Of a stretch of DNA of 61,143 bases, positions 35,603 to 43,773 are shown piece after piece (within the stretch, counting starts at the first letter, position 1; every line of letters begins with the position of its first letter). The notes beneath the pieces were generated by a model that saw nothing but the letters and a program-made list of their open reading frames with translations, did no database searches and was not told the DNA's origin. Where the stretch lies: NCBI GenBank assembly GCA_937898545.1, contig CALEJV010000008.1, positions 1-61,143 of the forward strand. Direction: 5' to 3'. This stretch comes from an uncultured Candidatus Saccharibacteria bacterium. GTDB taxonomy: Bacteria; Patescibacteriota; Saccharimonadia; Saccharimonadales; Saccharimonadaceae. A program made the position numbers and the translations under genes.

Positions 35603-35690
35603 GGAGAGGTGCAGGAGTGGTTGAACTGGCCGCTCTCGAAAAGCGGTAAGCCGCAAGGCTTCGAGGGTTCGAATCCCTCTCTCTCCGCCA
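35603..35690 (+). tRNA. tRNA-Ser(CGA)
   Basis: Class II tRNA. Acceptor GGAGAGG pairs with TCTCTCC. The anticodon arm CCGCT/AGCGG encloses CTCGAAA, anticodon CGA (reads UCG). T arm GAGGG-TTCGAAT-CCCTC. CCA encoded at 35688-35690. Confidence 0.96.
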
Positions 35691-35816
35691 TATTTCTGAT
35701 ACTGGTAACCTGCAGGCTGATGATGCTTGTAGGTTTTTATTACGAAAAACATGTGATTACTTTCGTACGCTGTGCTTGCTTTATTTCTGTTCTTTGCAAA
35801 CGCGAGCAAGAGCAAC

Positions 35817-35844
35817 AAAAAGCGCACACCGCGATGGTGTGCGC
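35817..35844 (-). terminator. Rho-independent terminator of the lone pilin gene
   Basis: On the minus strand GCGCACACC and GGTGTGCGC form a stem, followed by TTTTT (35821-35817). Confidence 0.88.
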
Positions 35845-35880
35845 ATATGTTTGTGTGAGAAGAGAGCCAAGTATTATTGG

Positions 35881-36309
35881 CTAGGTGGTCGAAGCACCGG
35901 TGTTGCTGCTATTGGTAGTAGTGTTGATGTTACCACCAGGGATGATAGTGTTGATGACAAAGTTCACCGCCGCATAGGCTAGCAGCGCCACCACGACACC
36001 GACCAGAGCGTACATGATAGTATTCTTCGCGCCTTGCACCTGCGATGAATTACCACCAGAGACAACATAACGAATACCACCGAAGATGATCATAATGACC
36101 GCGATAGCACCAACGAGAAACAGCATGATGTTGCTTACTCGTGTGAAGATACCGGCGTCACCAAAGAGATCGGCTGGCTGATCTTTGCCCCGTGAGCGGC
36201 TGGCGCCGTCTGACACACCGCCGATTGCAGCGCTGGGCGGCGCAGCAGCAATTATCCCACCCCCGATGAGGGCAAGAGCACTGATAGATAGTAGACATTT
36301 TTTTAGCAT
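35881..36309 (-). CDS. VirB2/TrbC-like pilin subunit, lone copy
   Basis: 142 residues. A signal peptide (about 1-28, cleavage near PSAAIG) is followed by a short polar loop and two membrane helices (about 55-80 and 93-115). Between them lies GGNSSQVQGAKNTIMYALVG; the AKNTI motif is shared with the pilin-like genes at 49011-51669. A Ser/Thr/Asn-rich tail ends the protein. This is the VirB2 layout: two helices joined by a short positive loop. AAGGAG precedes the ATG by 11 bases and a TATAAT lies at 36337-36342. It is separate from the main pilin cluster and flanked by tRNA genes. Confidence 0.88.
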   Translation of the reverse strand: MLKKCLLSISALALIGGGIIAAAPPSAAIGGVSDGASRSRGKDQPADLFGDAGIFTRVSNIMLFLVGAIAVIMIIFGGIRYVVSGGNSSQVQGAKNTIMYALVGVVVALLAYAAVNFVINTIIPGGNINTTTNSSNTGASTT

Positions 36310-36336
36310 AATAAACTTAGCTCCTTTTATCTTGTA

Positions 36337-36342
36337 ATTATA
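36337..36342 (-). promoter_or_regulatory. -10 box of the lone pilin gene
   Basis: TATAAT on the minus strand, giving a leader of about 20 bases that contains AAGGAG. Confidence 0.65.
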
Positions 36343-36678
36343 CGATATGGCGTTTTTTTTGTCGAGAGGAAAGCGGCGAAATTTCTCGGCTTGTGGTGCT
36401 ATGGTGACTCGCTTCCTTCATCTCTTTTGCCAGTAGCGTCTTGAAAACCTGCTGTTATGACGGTATCTTGAAGCTCAACATGGGGAATTGGTATGGTAGT
36501 GAGACGCCCACCGCCTCCTTATTTATATTGCTTGATAAAGGGAAGGGGAATGCAGGAAATATATGGCTAACGACACTGCGGCGAAGTAGGGATAAAATTG
36601 TATCTCACAAACGTCTAGCGCAATTGCCTGACCTATGCTACAATAACCAGTGCACGTTGGTGCACAATCCGACACGCT

Positions 36679-36771
36679 GGAGGAGTACCCAAGTGGCTGA
36701 AGGGGACGGTTTGCTAAATCGTTAGTGTGGGGAGACCTGCAGCGGGAGTTCGAATCTCCCCTCCTCCGCCA
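36679..36771 (+). tRNA. tRNA-Ser(GCT)
   Basis: Class II tRNA. Acceptor GGAGGAG pairs with CTCCTCC. The anticodon arm ACGGT/ATCGT encloses TTGCTAA, anticodon GCT (reads AGC/AGU). A long variable arm and T arm GGGAG-TTCGAAT-CTCCC are present; CCA encoded. A TACAAT box lies about 30 bases upstream. Confidence 0.95.
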
Positions 36772-37225
36772 GGATTGTTAGAGCTATTAGCTATCAGCTC
36801 GGTGTGTATGACGAAAACAACCGAGTGGCGTATATAACTCAATAATGACAAGCTAAATGAGACGAATGCTGAGGTTGCTTAGCAATCTATAGTTTTAGCA
36901 TAAAACCAGCGCAAAGGCTAGATGAACGAATCATTGTAGATATTACAATGATATTTTTATTTGTGTGGATCTTGGTGGAATAAGTGATATATTCAATACA
37001 TGCGAAGTATCGAATATGTCAAGAGCTCTATCTGGGGTATGATCTATATATGTACGGTACAAGCGTACAACTGGCAAGAGAGGCGAAGTATGAGAGTTGC
37101 GCGAGGTGTACACCACAGGATTGCGCAGTTATGCGGGTTATGGTTAATTGACCAGTGCGGCCATTATGATAGAATAGTCTTTGTAACGTAAATCTAACGC
37201 CAACCGACAAGGGGAGGAAAGAGCA
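36772..37225. other. Intergenic region between tRNA-Ser and the beta-helix protein gene
   Basis: AT-rich; the only longer frame (37000-37191) has no ribosome site or family resemblance. A TATGAT box at about 37164 could start the downstream gene. Confidence 0.5.
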
Positions 37226-40093
37226 GTGAAGATTAGACGTCAAAAACGTGGGATCGTCATGCGCATCGCATCGGTTGTGGCTGTGAGTGGGCTCGCTATA
37301 GGCGGGCTTTTTTATGGCCTCAATTCGGTGAACGCAGCCGGTCTGAATAAAAACTATAATTATATCAAGGCAAATTACGCTGTGCCGAATGCCAACGTAG
37401 CCTGGGTGTCGCCCAACGGGGATGACAACAAGGGTAACGGAAGCGAGTCAGCACCGTACAAGAGCTTTGGCCGCGCCGTCACGAAGATCGGCGACGGCGG
37501 AACAGTGGTGGCAAAGAGTGGTATCTATCGCGAGCCACACTTCTTTGTGACGAAGAAGAATGTCACCATGCAGGCAGCACCCAACGCTGAGGTGTGGCTG
37601 AAGGGTAGCGACGTTGTGACCAACTGGTCGCGCGAAGGTAATATGTGGAAGGCCACTGGCAACTTCCAGAACTTCTGCCACGTCTGTACGACCAACATCA
37701 AGCCAGAAGTCGAAGGTATGGCTGCCTACCCAGAGCAGGTCTTTATTAACGACAAGCCACTGACGCAGGTCGGGAGCAAGGCTGAAGTTGGCCCAGGCAA
37801 GTTCTACGTAGAGGATGCCACGCAGACGACGCGTAGTGGTGGGCACTTCAACCCAGGCCGGCAAGACACCGTCAGTTACTACCTAGGCTCAGATCCTACG
37901 GCTGGGACAACGGAGATCTCGCAGCGCACCCGCGCCTTTACCACAACAGGCGAGAACTTCAAGCTACAGGGTATTAACATTTCGCAATATGCACCAAACC
38001 AAACCTGGGGCTTTAAAGACCCACAGCTAGACGACAAGGCTGGGCCAATCGCTATCTCCATCAATGGGAAAAACTCGCTGGTGCAAGATGTAATCGTGGC
38101 GCAGAACTCGAACTCGGGGTTGTTCCTCGATAAAGCATCGGGCAGCGTGGTGAAGAACAGCCAATTCCTCGACAACGGGGGTAATGGTGCTGGTGCAAAC
38201 CGCATTGAGAATGCCGTATTTGAGAATAACACCTTTAGTAACAACAACGCTGCCGGCTTTGAGACCAATGGTAGCTACTGTACTTCATGGTGCGGTATGG
38301 CCGATGTGAAGGTGACCCACGCTGAGAACTTCACCTTCCGCAATAATGTGGTGGACTACTCGAAGTCTGGCTCGACCAACTCCGACATCGCTGTAGCTAA
38401 GCGTCACCAGCTGCCAGGCTTCTGGTGTGACGAAGGGTGTATTAACACTAATATTGTTAACAACTACTTTACCAACGTGCAGATGGCGATCTTCTACGAG
38501 GTATCACACACTGGTATCATCGCTTCGAACATCATCGAGGGTTCGGGCTCTGGTATCTTAGTGTCGGGTAGTAGTAAGACGAAGATCTACAACAACTCTA
38601 TCTCACGCACCGCCTACCCAATCCGCGTCCGTGAGGATACCCGCAGCAAGGGTTGTAACGCTTACCAGGGCAGCACCTGTACTGCACCAGAGAGCTGGTC
38701 ACAAGCCAAAGGCCTCAGCTGGGACACGACGGGTACAGAGATGTACAACAACATCATCTCATCACGTGCCGCAACTGCCAAGGATGGCGATAGCCCATAC
38801 TGGGCATACGGTGTCCGCACCAAGGGTGGTGCCAACATTGGCGGGCCAAAGGTTGGTACAAACGAGATGTTTGCTGGCCTCGACTACAACGTCTACTACC
38901 GCAACGATACCAATGTCGACAAGACCGTCTTTACCTGGGACTTGGCTCAGACGGACGCACCGATTGATGTTCTCTTTAGCAAGACATCAGACATCGCTAA
39001 GGATGGCCGGGTCAGCAAGGCGATTGATGGCCTAGAGCGCAACTCGCTCGACCAAACTGGCTCACGCAGCGCCAACCCATTCTTCACCAGCGAAGCTGCG
39101 AACAACAACGACTACAACAAGAGTAACTACACCATCAAGGCTGGTAGCCCAGCTGCCAACAGCGGTAAGGAGCTGCCTGCCGACGTGGCGAAGGCAATCG
39201 ACCCAAGTGGCGCAACTGTGAAGGCCGGTACCAAGGTGAATCGTGGTGCACTGGTCAATGCCAACATGACTGGTGGCGAGCCAAACGTCAGCAGCAAGAG
39301 TAGTAGTACTCCACAACAAAATAACGCCAACGGCGCAACCACCAACGGACAAGCAAACCCAAAAGCACCGGGCATGGGCAGCGCCAGTAAAGCTGACACT
39401 GCTCATGCAGCCCAAACCGCTGAGGCCGACACCAAGAGCGACAACAGCACTGTAGCGGTCCCAGACGCCCGCCTCAAGGCGGCAATCAACAAGCGCCTGT
39501 CTGAGACCCTTGGTGCCCGTCGCAGCGCCGCACAAGACGTGACAGCAGGTGAGATGCAAAAGCTAACTGGCTTGTCACTCATCTTGCCGGGTGATGCAGC
39601 GGACGACCGCAAGGTTGCCGACCTCACCGGCCTCGAGGCAGCAACGAACCTTGACTGGCTGGCAATCGACGGCAACAAGGTGAAGAGCCTCGCGCCGCTC
39701 GCTAAGCTAACCAAGCTTACGTCGCTGACCGCTCATTCCAACCAGATTGAGTCGCTTGATCCAATCGCTGGCCTGGCAAACCTCAAGCTTGTGATGGTCT
39801 CGGGCAATCCAATTGCCTCGACCAAGCCACTTGCTAAGCTGGCGCACCTCAAGCGGGTCTCGCTCTCGGGCAAAGATGGCTTCGTGCTAGACGTTGCCGA
39901 CGTTGCGGCCAGCAAGAGTAGCCTGGAGTCGCTCTCACTCTACGACTACAGCCGCAAGACTACACTGGCCAATGGCAGCCAACTGGCGACATTTGGTAGC
40001 CTCAAGAAGCTTCGCCTTACTGGCGTCAAGCTAAGTGCTGCCGATAGCGCCGCCATTGGCACGCTCAAACTCGAAAAGCGCCGCATTGACTAG
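37226..40093 (+). CDS. Secreted right-handed beta-helix protein with leucine-rich repeats
   Basis: 955 residues from GTG at 37226, with GGAGG eight bases upstream. A signal peptide ends near VNAAG (residue 38). Residues about 55-650 form a parallel beta-helix of the DUF1565/pectate-lyase-like type (WVSPNGDDNKGNGSESAPYKS, then repeated NNTFSNNNAAGF-type coils). A Ser/Asn/Ala-rich linker follows (about 665-740). The last 200 residues are internalin-like leucine-rich repeats (LTGLEAATNLDWLAIDGNKVKSLAPLAKL and three or more similar units). No sorting motif is seen. Likely a cell-surface or released adhesin or glycan-binding protein; enzyme activity cannot be shown. A terminator follows, so it is monocistronic. 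Confidence 0.88.
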   Translation: MKIRRQKRGIVMRIASVVAVSGLAIGGLFYGLNSVNAAGLNKNYNYIKANYAVPNANVAWVSPNGDDNKGNGSESAPYKSFGRAVTKIGDGGTVVAKSGIYREPHFFVTKKNVTMQAAPNAEVWLKGSDVVTNWSREGNMWKATGNFQNFCHVCTTNIKPEVEGMAAYPEQVFINDKPLTQVGSKAEVGPGKFYVEDATQTTRSGGHFNPGRQDTVSYYLGSDPTAGTTEISQRTRAFTTTGENFKLQGINISQYAPNQTWGFKDPQLDDKAGPIAISINGKNSLVQDVIVAQNSNSGLFLDKASGSVVKNSQFLDNGGNGAGANRIENAVFENNTFSNNNAAGFETNGSYCTSWCGMADVKVTHAENFTFRNNVVDYSKSGSTNSDIAVAKRHQLPGFWCDEGCINTNIVNNYFTNVQMAIFYEVSHTGIIASNIIEGSGSGILVSGSSKTKIYNNSISRTAYPIRVREDTRSKGCNAYQGSTCTAPESWSQAKGLSWDTTGTEMYNNIISSRAATAKDGDSPYWAYGVRTKGGANIGGPKVGTNEMFAGLDYNVYYRNDTNVDKTVFTWDLAQTDAPIDVLFSKTSDIAKDGRVSKAIDGLERNSLDQTGSRSANPFFTSEAANNNDYNKSNYTIKAGSPAANSGKELPADVAKAIDPSGATVKAGTKVNRGALVNANMTGGEPNVSSKSSSTPQQNNANGATTNGQANPKAPGMGSASKADTAHAAQTAEADTKSDNSTVAVPDARLKAAINKRLSETLGARRSAAQDVTAGEMQKLTGLSLILPGDAADDRKVADLTGLEAATNLDWLAIDGNKVKSLAPLAKLTKLTSLTAHSNQIESLDPIAGLANLKLVMVSGNPIASTKPLAKLAHLKRVSLSGKDGFVLDVADVAASKSSLESLSLYDYSRKTTLANGSQLATFGSLKKLRLTGVKLSAADSAAIGTLKLEKRRID

Positions 40094-40128
40094 GTTCCTC
40101 CCCATCAGCCAAGTCTGGTAGCGTACAC

Positions 40129-40159
40129 AAAAAGCCGAGCAGAAATGCTCGGCTTTTTT
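40129..40159 (+). terminator. Rho-independent terminator
   Basis: AAAAGCCGAGCA and TGCTCGGCTTTT form a perfect stem with a GAAA tetraloop and a T run. Confidence 0.95.
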
Positions 40160-40466
40160 GATGGCAAAACTATGTAGAGAACGAAGTTATCTCACAGATG
40201 TATTGCTATAAAGGTATGGTGTTGGGTAGCTATATTTTATAGCTTAGAGTGTATGTAGCGTATGTATAAAGAAAGAGCCTTATAATGTCGTAAAACGCTC
40301 GAGAAGGCCAGCAGAAAGCGCAGAGGAGCTTTCTGCAAGGGAGATAAATAGAACGAAAGGTTCTGCAGTAGTAATCGAAGCTTACAGAGCTGTTTGAGAG
40401 AGATAAGCCCATATATGCTATAATACACAAGGCAAAACAAAGGAATGCAATAAGGAGCACCCAAGT

Positions 40467-40727
40467 ATGAAAGAAAAGCACATGCAAACCCTCGGATGGG
40501 TCGCAACAGCAATGTCGGTGATGATGTATGTGTCATACATCCCACAAATCGTGGGTAATATGAATGGGCACAAGGGTGATTTTCTTCAGCCAGCAGTCGC
40601 GGCAGTGAACTGTACGTTGTGGGTGATCTACGGCCTATGCAAAGAGAAGCGCGACCTACCGCTGGCGGCAGCTAACTTGCCTGGAGTTATCTTTGGCTTG
40701 ATTGCAGCAACGACGGCACTAATGTAG
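40467..40727 (+). CDS. SemiSWEET sugar transporter
   Basis: 86 residues, three predicted helices, one SWEET repeat. The PQ-loop motif YVSYIPQIVGN lies in the first helix, with NCTLWVIYG in the second and a final Ala-rich helix. SemiSWEETs dimerise to form a bidirectional sugar facilitator. For a small-genome epibiont this is a plausible route for host sugar. AAGGAG lies about ten bases before the ATG, and a TATAAT box at about 40419 drives it. Confidence 0.9.
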   Translation: MKEKHMQTLGWVATAMSVMMYVSYIPQIVGNMNGHKGDFLQPAVAAVNCTLWVIYGLCKEKRDLPLAAANLPGVIFGLIAATTALM

Positions 40728-40849
40728 TGGCTACTAGTGTGTTGGAAAAGATTATTCGGTGCAGCTCTTGGGTCTAGATCACTAGCTGTTGGCCAATATT
40801 TATATTTTCTTCGCTATAGTATCCCTGTAAAAAGCTGCTAATCTAGCTA

Positions 40850-41077
40850 AAGGGTCTCTTGAGACAAAGCCTCGTCGTTGTCGTCGATTGAGTCGAGCAT
40901 TCTTTGTATCCGGTTATGATATCCCGGATCGTTCATTTCTTTCAACACCTGACGATGATCTGCTTGTAATGCTGGCGATATGCGCCGCCTGATGCACAAC
41001 ATCGCACATCGCCACCGTGCGACTTTGATACAGAGCGACAACTGGGTGAAACGGCGCAACCAGGCCGATGACCCGCT
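40850..41077. other. Remnant of an older element copy
   Basis: Plus-strand 40980-41077 encodes a segment (MRRLMHNIAHRHRATLIQ) matching the recombinase C-terminus at 45187-45290 (RRMHNVARQHRATLLQ), at clearly lower identity than the flanking 107-bp repeat. Minus-strand 40850-40985 reads as a possible C-terminal fragment of another protein (MNDPGYHNRIQRMLDS) that I do not recognise. Confidence 0.6.
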
Positions 41078-41184
41078 CTGCAACGACGAAGCGCTCACCA
41101 GTGGTAGTGAGCGCTTCGCATCTTCATCAACCAACCCAGACCGTGTTACTCATGACCTAGGTTTGGGTAAGGCTATCGTGGTAC
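41078..41184 (+). repeat. Left 107-bp direct repeat of the tRNA-Arg island
   Basis: Nearly identical to 45292-45398; I count four single-base differences. It contains a strong inverted repeat (CGAAGCGCTCACCA) and ends with GTGGTAC, the complement of the tRNA-Arg 3-prime end GTACCAC. Homology to the right flank stops there, so an attachment core probably lies at or beside this end. Confidence 0.9.
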
Positions 41185-41329
41185 GACTCCCAGCACAGTC
41201 GTCGCATATCCCGGCCCCGTGCGGCAGAGGCTGCGTCGAAGAGATCCGCTGCTCGACGGGAATGGGATGAGGAGGTCCGTCCCATGGACGCAACTTGGCT
41301 TCCCTGCCCGGGGAAGAGGTACGCGGTGG

Positions 41330-42208
41330 TCAACGGATACTCCTTCTAATGCGCACGGCACCCGCCACCGTGAACATGAGCCCGAGGACGGTGAGGCCCG
41401 CAATCGCCCATGCCGGATCGATCTGCGTGTCCCCGATGCTGATGACGTGACCGTAGTAGGTCTCGATGGCCTCCCGCGCCGGCTCGGAGCCGTTCGCGAG
41501 ATTGTCTAGCGCCCGACCCGCCAGTGGCTCGCGCAGCAGCATGGCGCTCGAGGAAAAGGGTAGGGCATTAATAACGTTGACGACCGACTTCGACAAGAGC
41601 CCCAGAGGCAGATAGGCGCCAGCCAGGAATCCGAGTAGCGTGCCCGTGATGGTGGATACAGTAGTGAAGGAGCTCGTCGAGTTGACGAATGTCATCCCGA
41701 AGGATGATAGCGCCCCGAACACCCAGGAAATGAGGACGATCAATCCGAGCGCTTCAGCCATACCGCCCCATCCGGCGAATTCACCGTAGAAAATCTTGAC
41801 CATGGCGGCCCCGACGATCAGAACGATCGTACTCATTGTAATCGCCACGAGGACCGCCGATAGCTGGTAGCCCAGAATGAGCTGTGTCCGGCGGATTGGA
41901 GAGACTCGAAACTCCTTGAAGCGCCCACTGATCTTGTCGTCCACGTAAGTCTGCAATGCTGCCAGTCCGGTCGTGATAGGTGTGATCATAACAATACCCG
42001 CATAGACCCACGCCCCGATATATCTACCAACGTCATCGGTAGATGAGCCCGGCACGAAGTCCTTGAGATTGTCCACTTGAATCTTCCCTAGAAACAACAA
42101 GTAGAGGAGTAGCAGAACGAATGCTGACAGTAGCGACAACAGAACACCGGCCCGATCCCGTACGTAGATGCGCAGGTTGCGTGCGACAAGTACCGCAATA
42201 ACCCTCAT
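41330..42208 (-). CDS. ABC-2 type exporter permease (DrrB-like)
   Basis: 292 residues with six predicted helices of the ABC-2 fold: a first helix VLLSLLSAFVLLLLYLLFLG, helices through LVLISWVFGALSSFG and GTLLGFLAGAYLPLGLL, and a last helix near residues 262-283, ending RIRRSIR. This is the DrrB/NodJ class that exports drugs, polyketides or peptides. It overlaps the ATPase gene by four bases (42205-42208). Base composition is GC-rich and actinobacterial in character. Part of the island, so the exporter was probably acquired. The substrate is not predictable. Confidence 0.9.
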   Translation of the reverse strand: MRVIAVLVARNLRIYVRDRAGVLLSLLSAFVLLLLYLLFLGKIQVDNLKDFVPGSSTDDVGRYIGAWVYAGIVMITPITTGLAALQTYVDDKISGRFKEFRVSPIRRTQLILGYQLSAVLVAITMSTIVLIVGAAMVKIFYGEFAGWGGMAEALGLIVLISWVFGALSSFGMTFVNSTSSFTTVSTITGTLLGFLAGAYLPLGLLSKSVVNVINALPFSSSAMLLREPLAGRALDNLANGSEPAREAIETYYGHVISIGDTQIDPAWAIAGLTVLGLMFTVAGAVRIRRSIR

Positions 42209-43110
42209 AAACTCTTCTCCCCATTTGCAAGGTTGAGAAAAACGTCATCCATCGACCCTTGGACGACCTGAAAGTCCTTGACTGCGCCATCAAGTTCGTT
42301 GAGCAGAGCGAGCGCAGTAGCAGAATCTGGCACAGTGACATGTATGGCTCCGCTCTCGTCGTGCCAGTCAGCCCCATCGAGACGGCGCTCGATCACCATG
42401 ATCACGTCTTGGCGGCGTCCGAGTCTCGGCACCATGAACAGTTTGGGCGTGGAATAGCGCGTTCGCAGCTCAACGGGTGGCCCCTCAGCGACGGCAACAC
42501 CTTTGTCAACAATAAGGACGTGATCGACAGACTCGGTCTCTTGCATGTAGTGGGTGGTCAGGACGACAGTGAGGCCCAGGTTTTTACGCAGTCCCGCGAG
42601 CGTCCTCCACACCTGCTCACGACTCTGCGGGTCGAGGCCGGTTGTAGGCTCATCCAGAAACAGGATTCGGGGTTGGTTTAGAAGAGCTCGAGCTATATCA
42701 ACACGCCGCTTCTGTCCACCCGAGAGGACTCCGTAGGGACGGTCCTTGAATGACTCTAGGTCGACGAGCTTGACAATTTCGAAGACGCGCTCACGGGAGA
42801 CGCCGTACAAATCCGCCTTGAATCGGAGGTTCTCCATGGTGCTCAGGCACGGGTCAAGCAAAGACTGTTGAAAGACGACGCCGATGCGCGAGCGTACCTC
42901 ATGTCCTCGATCCCGGACACTCATTCCATCGATTACGATACTTCCCCCGTCCAGAGGGAGGAGCGTGGTCATGCATGCTATCGTAGTTGTCTTACCGGCG
43001 CCATTAGTCCCCAGGAAAGCGAAAAACTCACCGTCCTCAACCGTGAACGACAGATCATTGACGGCGACAACCTCGCCGAACTTTTTAACTAAACCCGATA
43101 CTTCTATCAT
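42205..43110 (-). CDS. ABC exporter ATPase (DrrA-like)
   Basis: 301 residues. Walker A GTNGAGKTT, signature LSGGQKRRVDIARAL, Walker B ILFLDEPTTGLD and switch LTTHYMQE place it in the DrrA/CcmA drug-exporter ATPase group; residues about 225-301 are the extra C-terminal domain typical of DrrA. AGGAAAA lies before the ATG. Upstream, 43120-43165 is AT-rich and contains an imperfect inverted repeat (CTAAATTAGTTAG), which could be an operator, though no regulator gene is present. Actinobacterial origin is inferred from composition. Confidence 0.92.
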   Translation of the reverse strand: MIEVSGLVKKFGEVVAVNDLSFTVEDGEFFAFLGTNGAGKTTTIACMTTLLPLDGGSIVIDGMSVRDRGHEVRSRIGVVFQQSLLDPCLSTMENLRFKADLYGVSRERVFEIVKLVDLESFKDRPYGVLSGGQKRRVDIARALLNQPRILFLDEPTTGLDPQSREQVWRTLAGLRKNLGLTVVLTTHYMQETESVDHVLIVDKGVAVAEGPPVELRTRYSTPKLFMVPRLGRRQDVIMVIERRLDGADWHDESGAIHVTVPDSATALALLNELDGAVKDFQVVQGSMDDVFLNLANGEKSL

Positions 43111-43284
43111 GTGCTCATTTTTCCTGTGTCTAAATTAGTTAGATCGTATAATAACTATTTATACTCCGTTACTTTAACAATGTCAACTGTCACCTGCGCG
43201 ACGAGACTCGTCAAGGATGCCGGTGTAGCCTATTGGGGGCGATGGGATGGGGTGGTCGGTGTGGTTGTATGTAAGCTCGGCGCT

Positions 43285-43425
43285 CAGGTGCTCGTGGTTG
43301 GGCTGGCAGAACCGCACGTCGTACTTGACGAGTACGTCCCCGCCGGGCAGCTCCTTGCGGTCGGCGACGCGCACGTAGGGTGCGGCCACCTTGGTGTGGT
43401 CCAGGTTGAAGGACTCGACGTTCAT
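43285..43425 (-). pseudogene. luxS: Fragment of luxS (5-prime end only)
   Basis: Starting at ATG 43425, with AGGAG upstream, about 47 codons read as the N-terminus of S-ribosylhomocysteine lyase: MNVESFNLDHTKVAAPYVRV, then GGDVLVKYDVRFCQPNHEHL. The DHT-x-x-APYVR motif is diagnostic. Homology stops at about 43285, and the frame then continues for 33 unrelated codons to 43183. The zinc-ligand HxxxH and Cys are absent, so no enzyme can result. The wording of the motif is closest to actinobacterial LuxS in my memory. No complete luxS is seen in the window. Confidence 0.82.
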
Positions 43426-43572
43426 CCTCGGCGTGCTCCTCGGTACGGTCAGGAGAATCACTGACGGCGGTAGAATTCCACGGCGCCCTAAGTGACGCAA
43501 GTGACAAATATAACCATATCAAATATTATATAGTAAATAAGCGTATTTATTGAGGTTACCTTATCTTTGCCC

Positions 43573-43773
43573 TCACCACTCCCACCCGAACCCGCCGAAC
43601 AGCCCGCTATGGACGTCGCGCTGGGTGAGGGTGGCGCGCTGCTGGGCGTCCAGGTGGGTGCGGTTGTACTGGTTGGCTGCCTGGGGGCGGGCGAAGGGAC
43701 TAGCCCCGGTGAACTGCCAGATGCTGGCTGGCACCTCCCCGATGAAGCGCACCTGGATGGTGGCCAGCAGTGA
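43573..43773 (-). pseudogene. 3-prime fragment of an unknown GC-rich gene
   Basis: The minus strand from about 43773 to a TGA near 43570 reads as a plausible C-terminal end: VRFIGEVPASIWQFTGASPF, then RTHLDAQQRATLTQRDVHSG and a Trp-ending tail. I do not recognise the family. The segment joins abruptly to the recombinase remnant on the opposite strand, so it looks like a rearrangement junction. Confidence 0.5.

Noticed and set aside
35504..35827. Longer start for the HIT protein
   Set aside because: The extension is antisense to tRNA-Ser(CGA), and the family start and -10 box both support 35503.
36441..36725. 94-codon frame ending in tRNA-Ser(GCT)
   Set aside because: It runs into a clear tRNA gene and has no ribosome site or coding pattern.
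40847..41134. 95-codon minus-strand frame and its counterpart at 44902-45348
   Set aside because: Both are antisense shadows of the recombinase C-terminus and the direct repeat; only the tail at 40850-40985 might be a real fragment.
43111..43464. Plus-strand frame of 117 codons across the luxS fragment
   Set aside because: It is the shadow of the luxS fragment; the opposite strand carries the recognisable motif and ribosome site.
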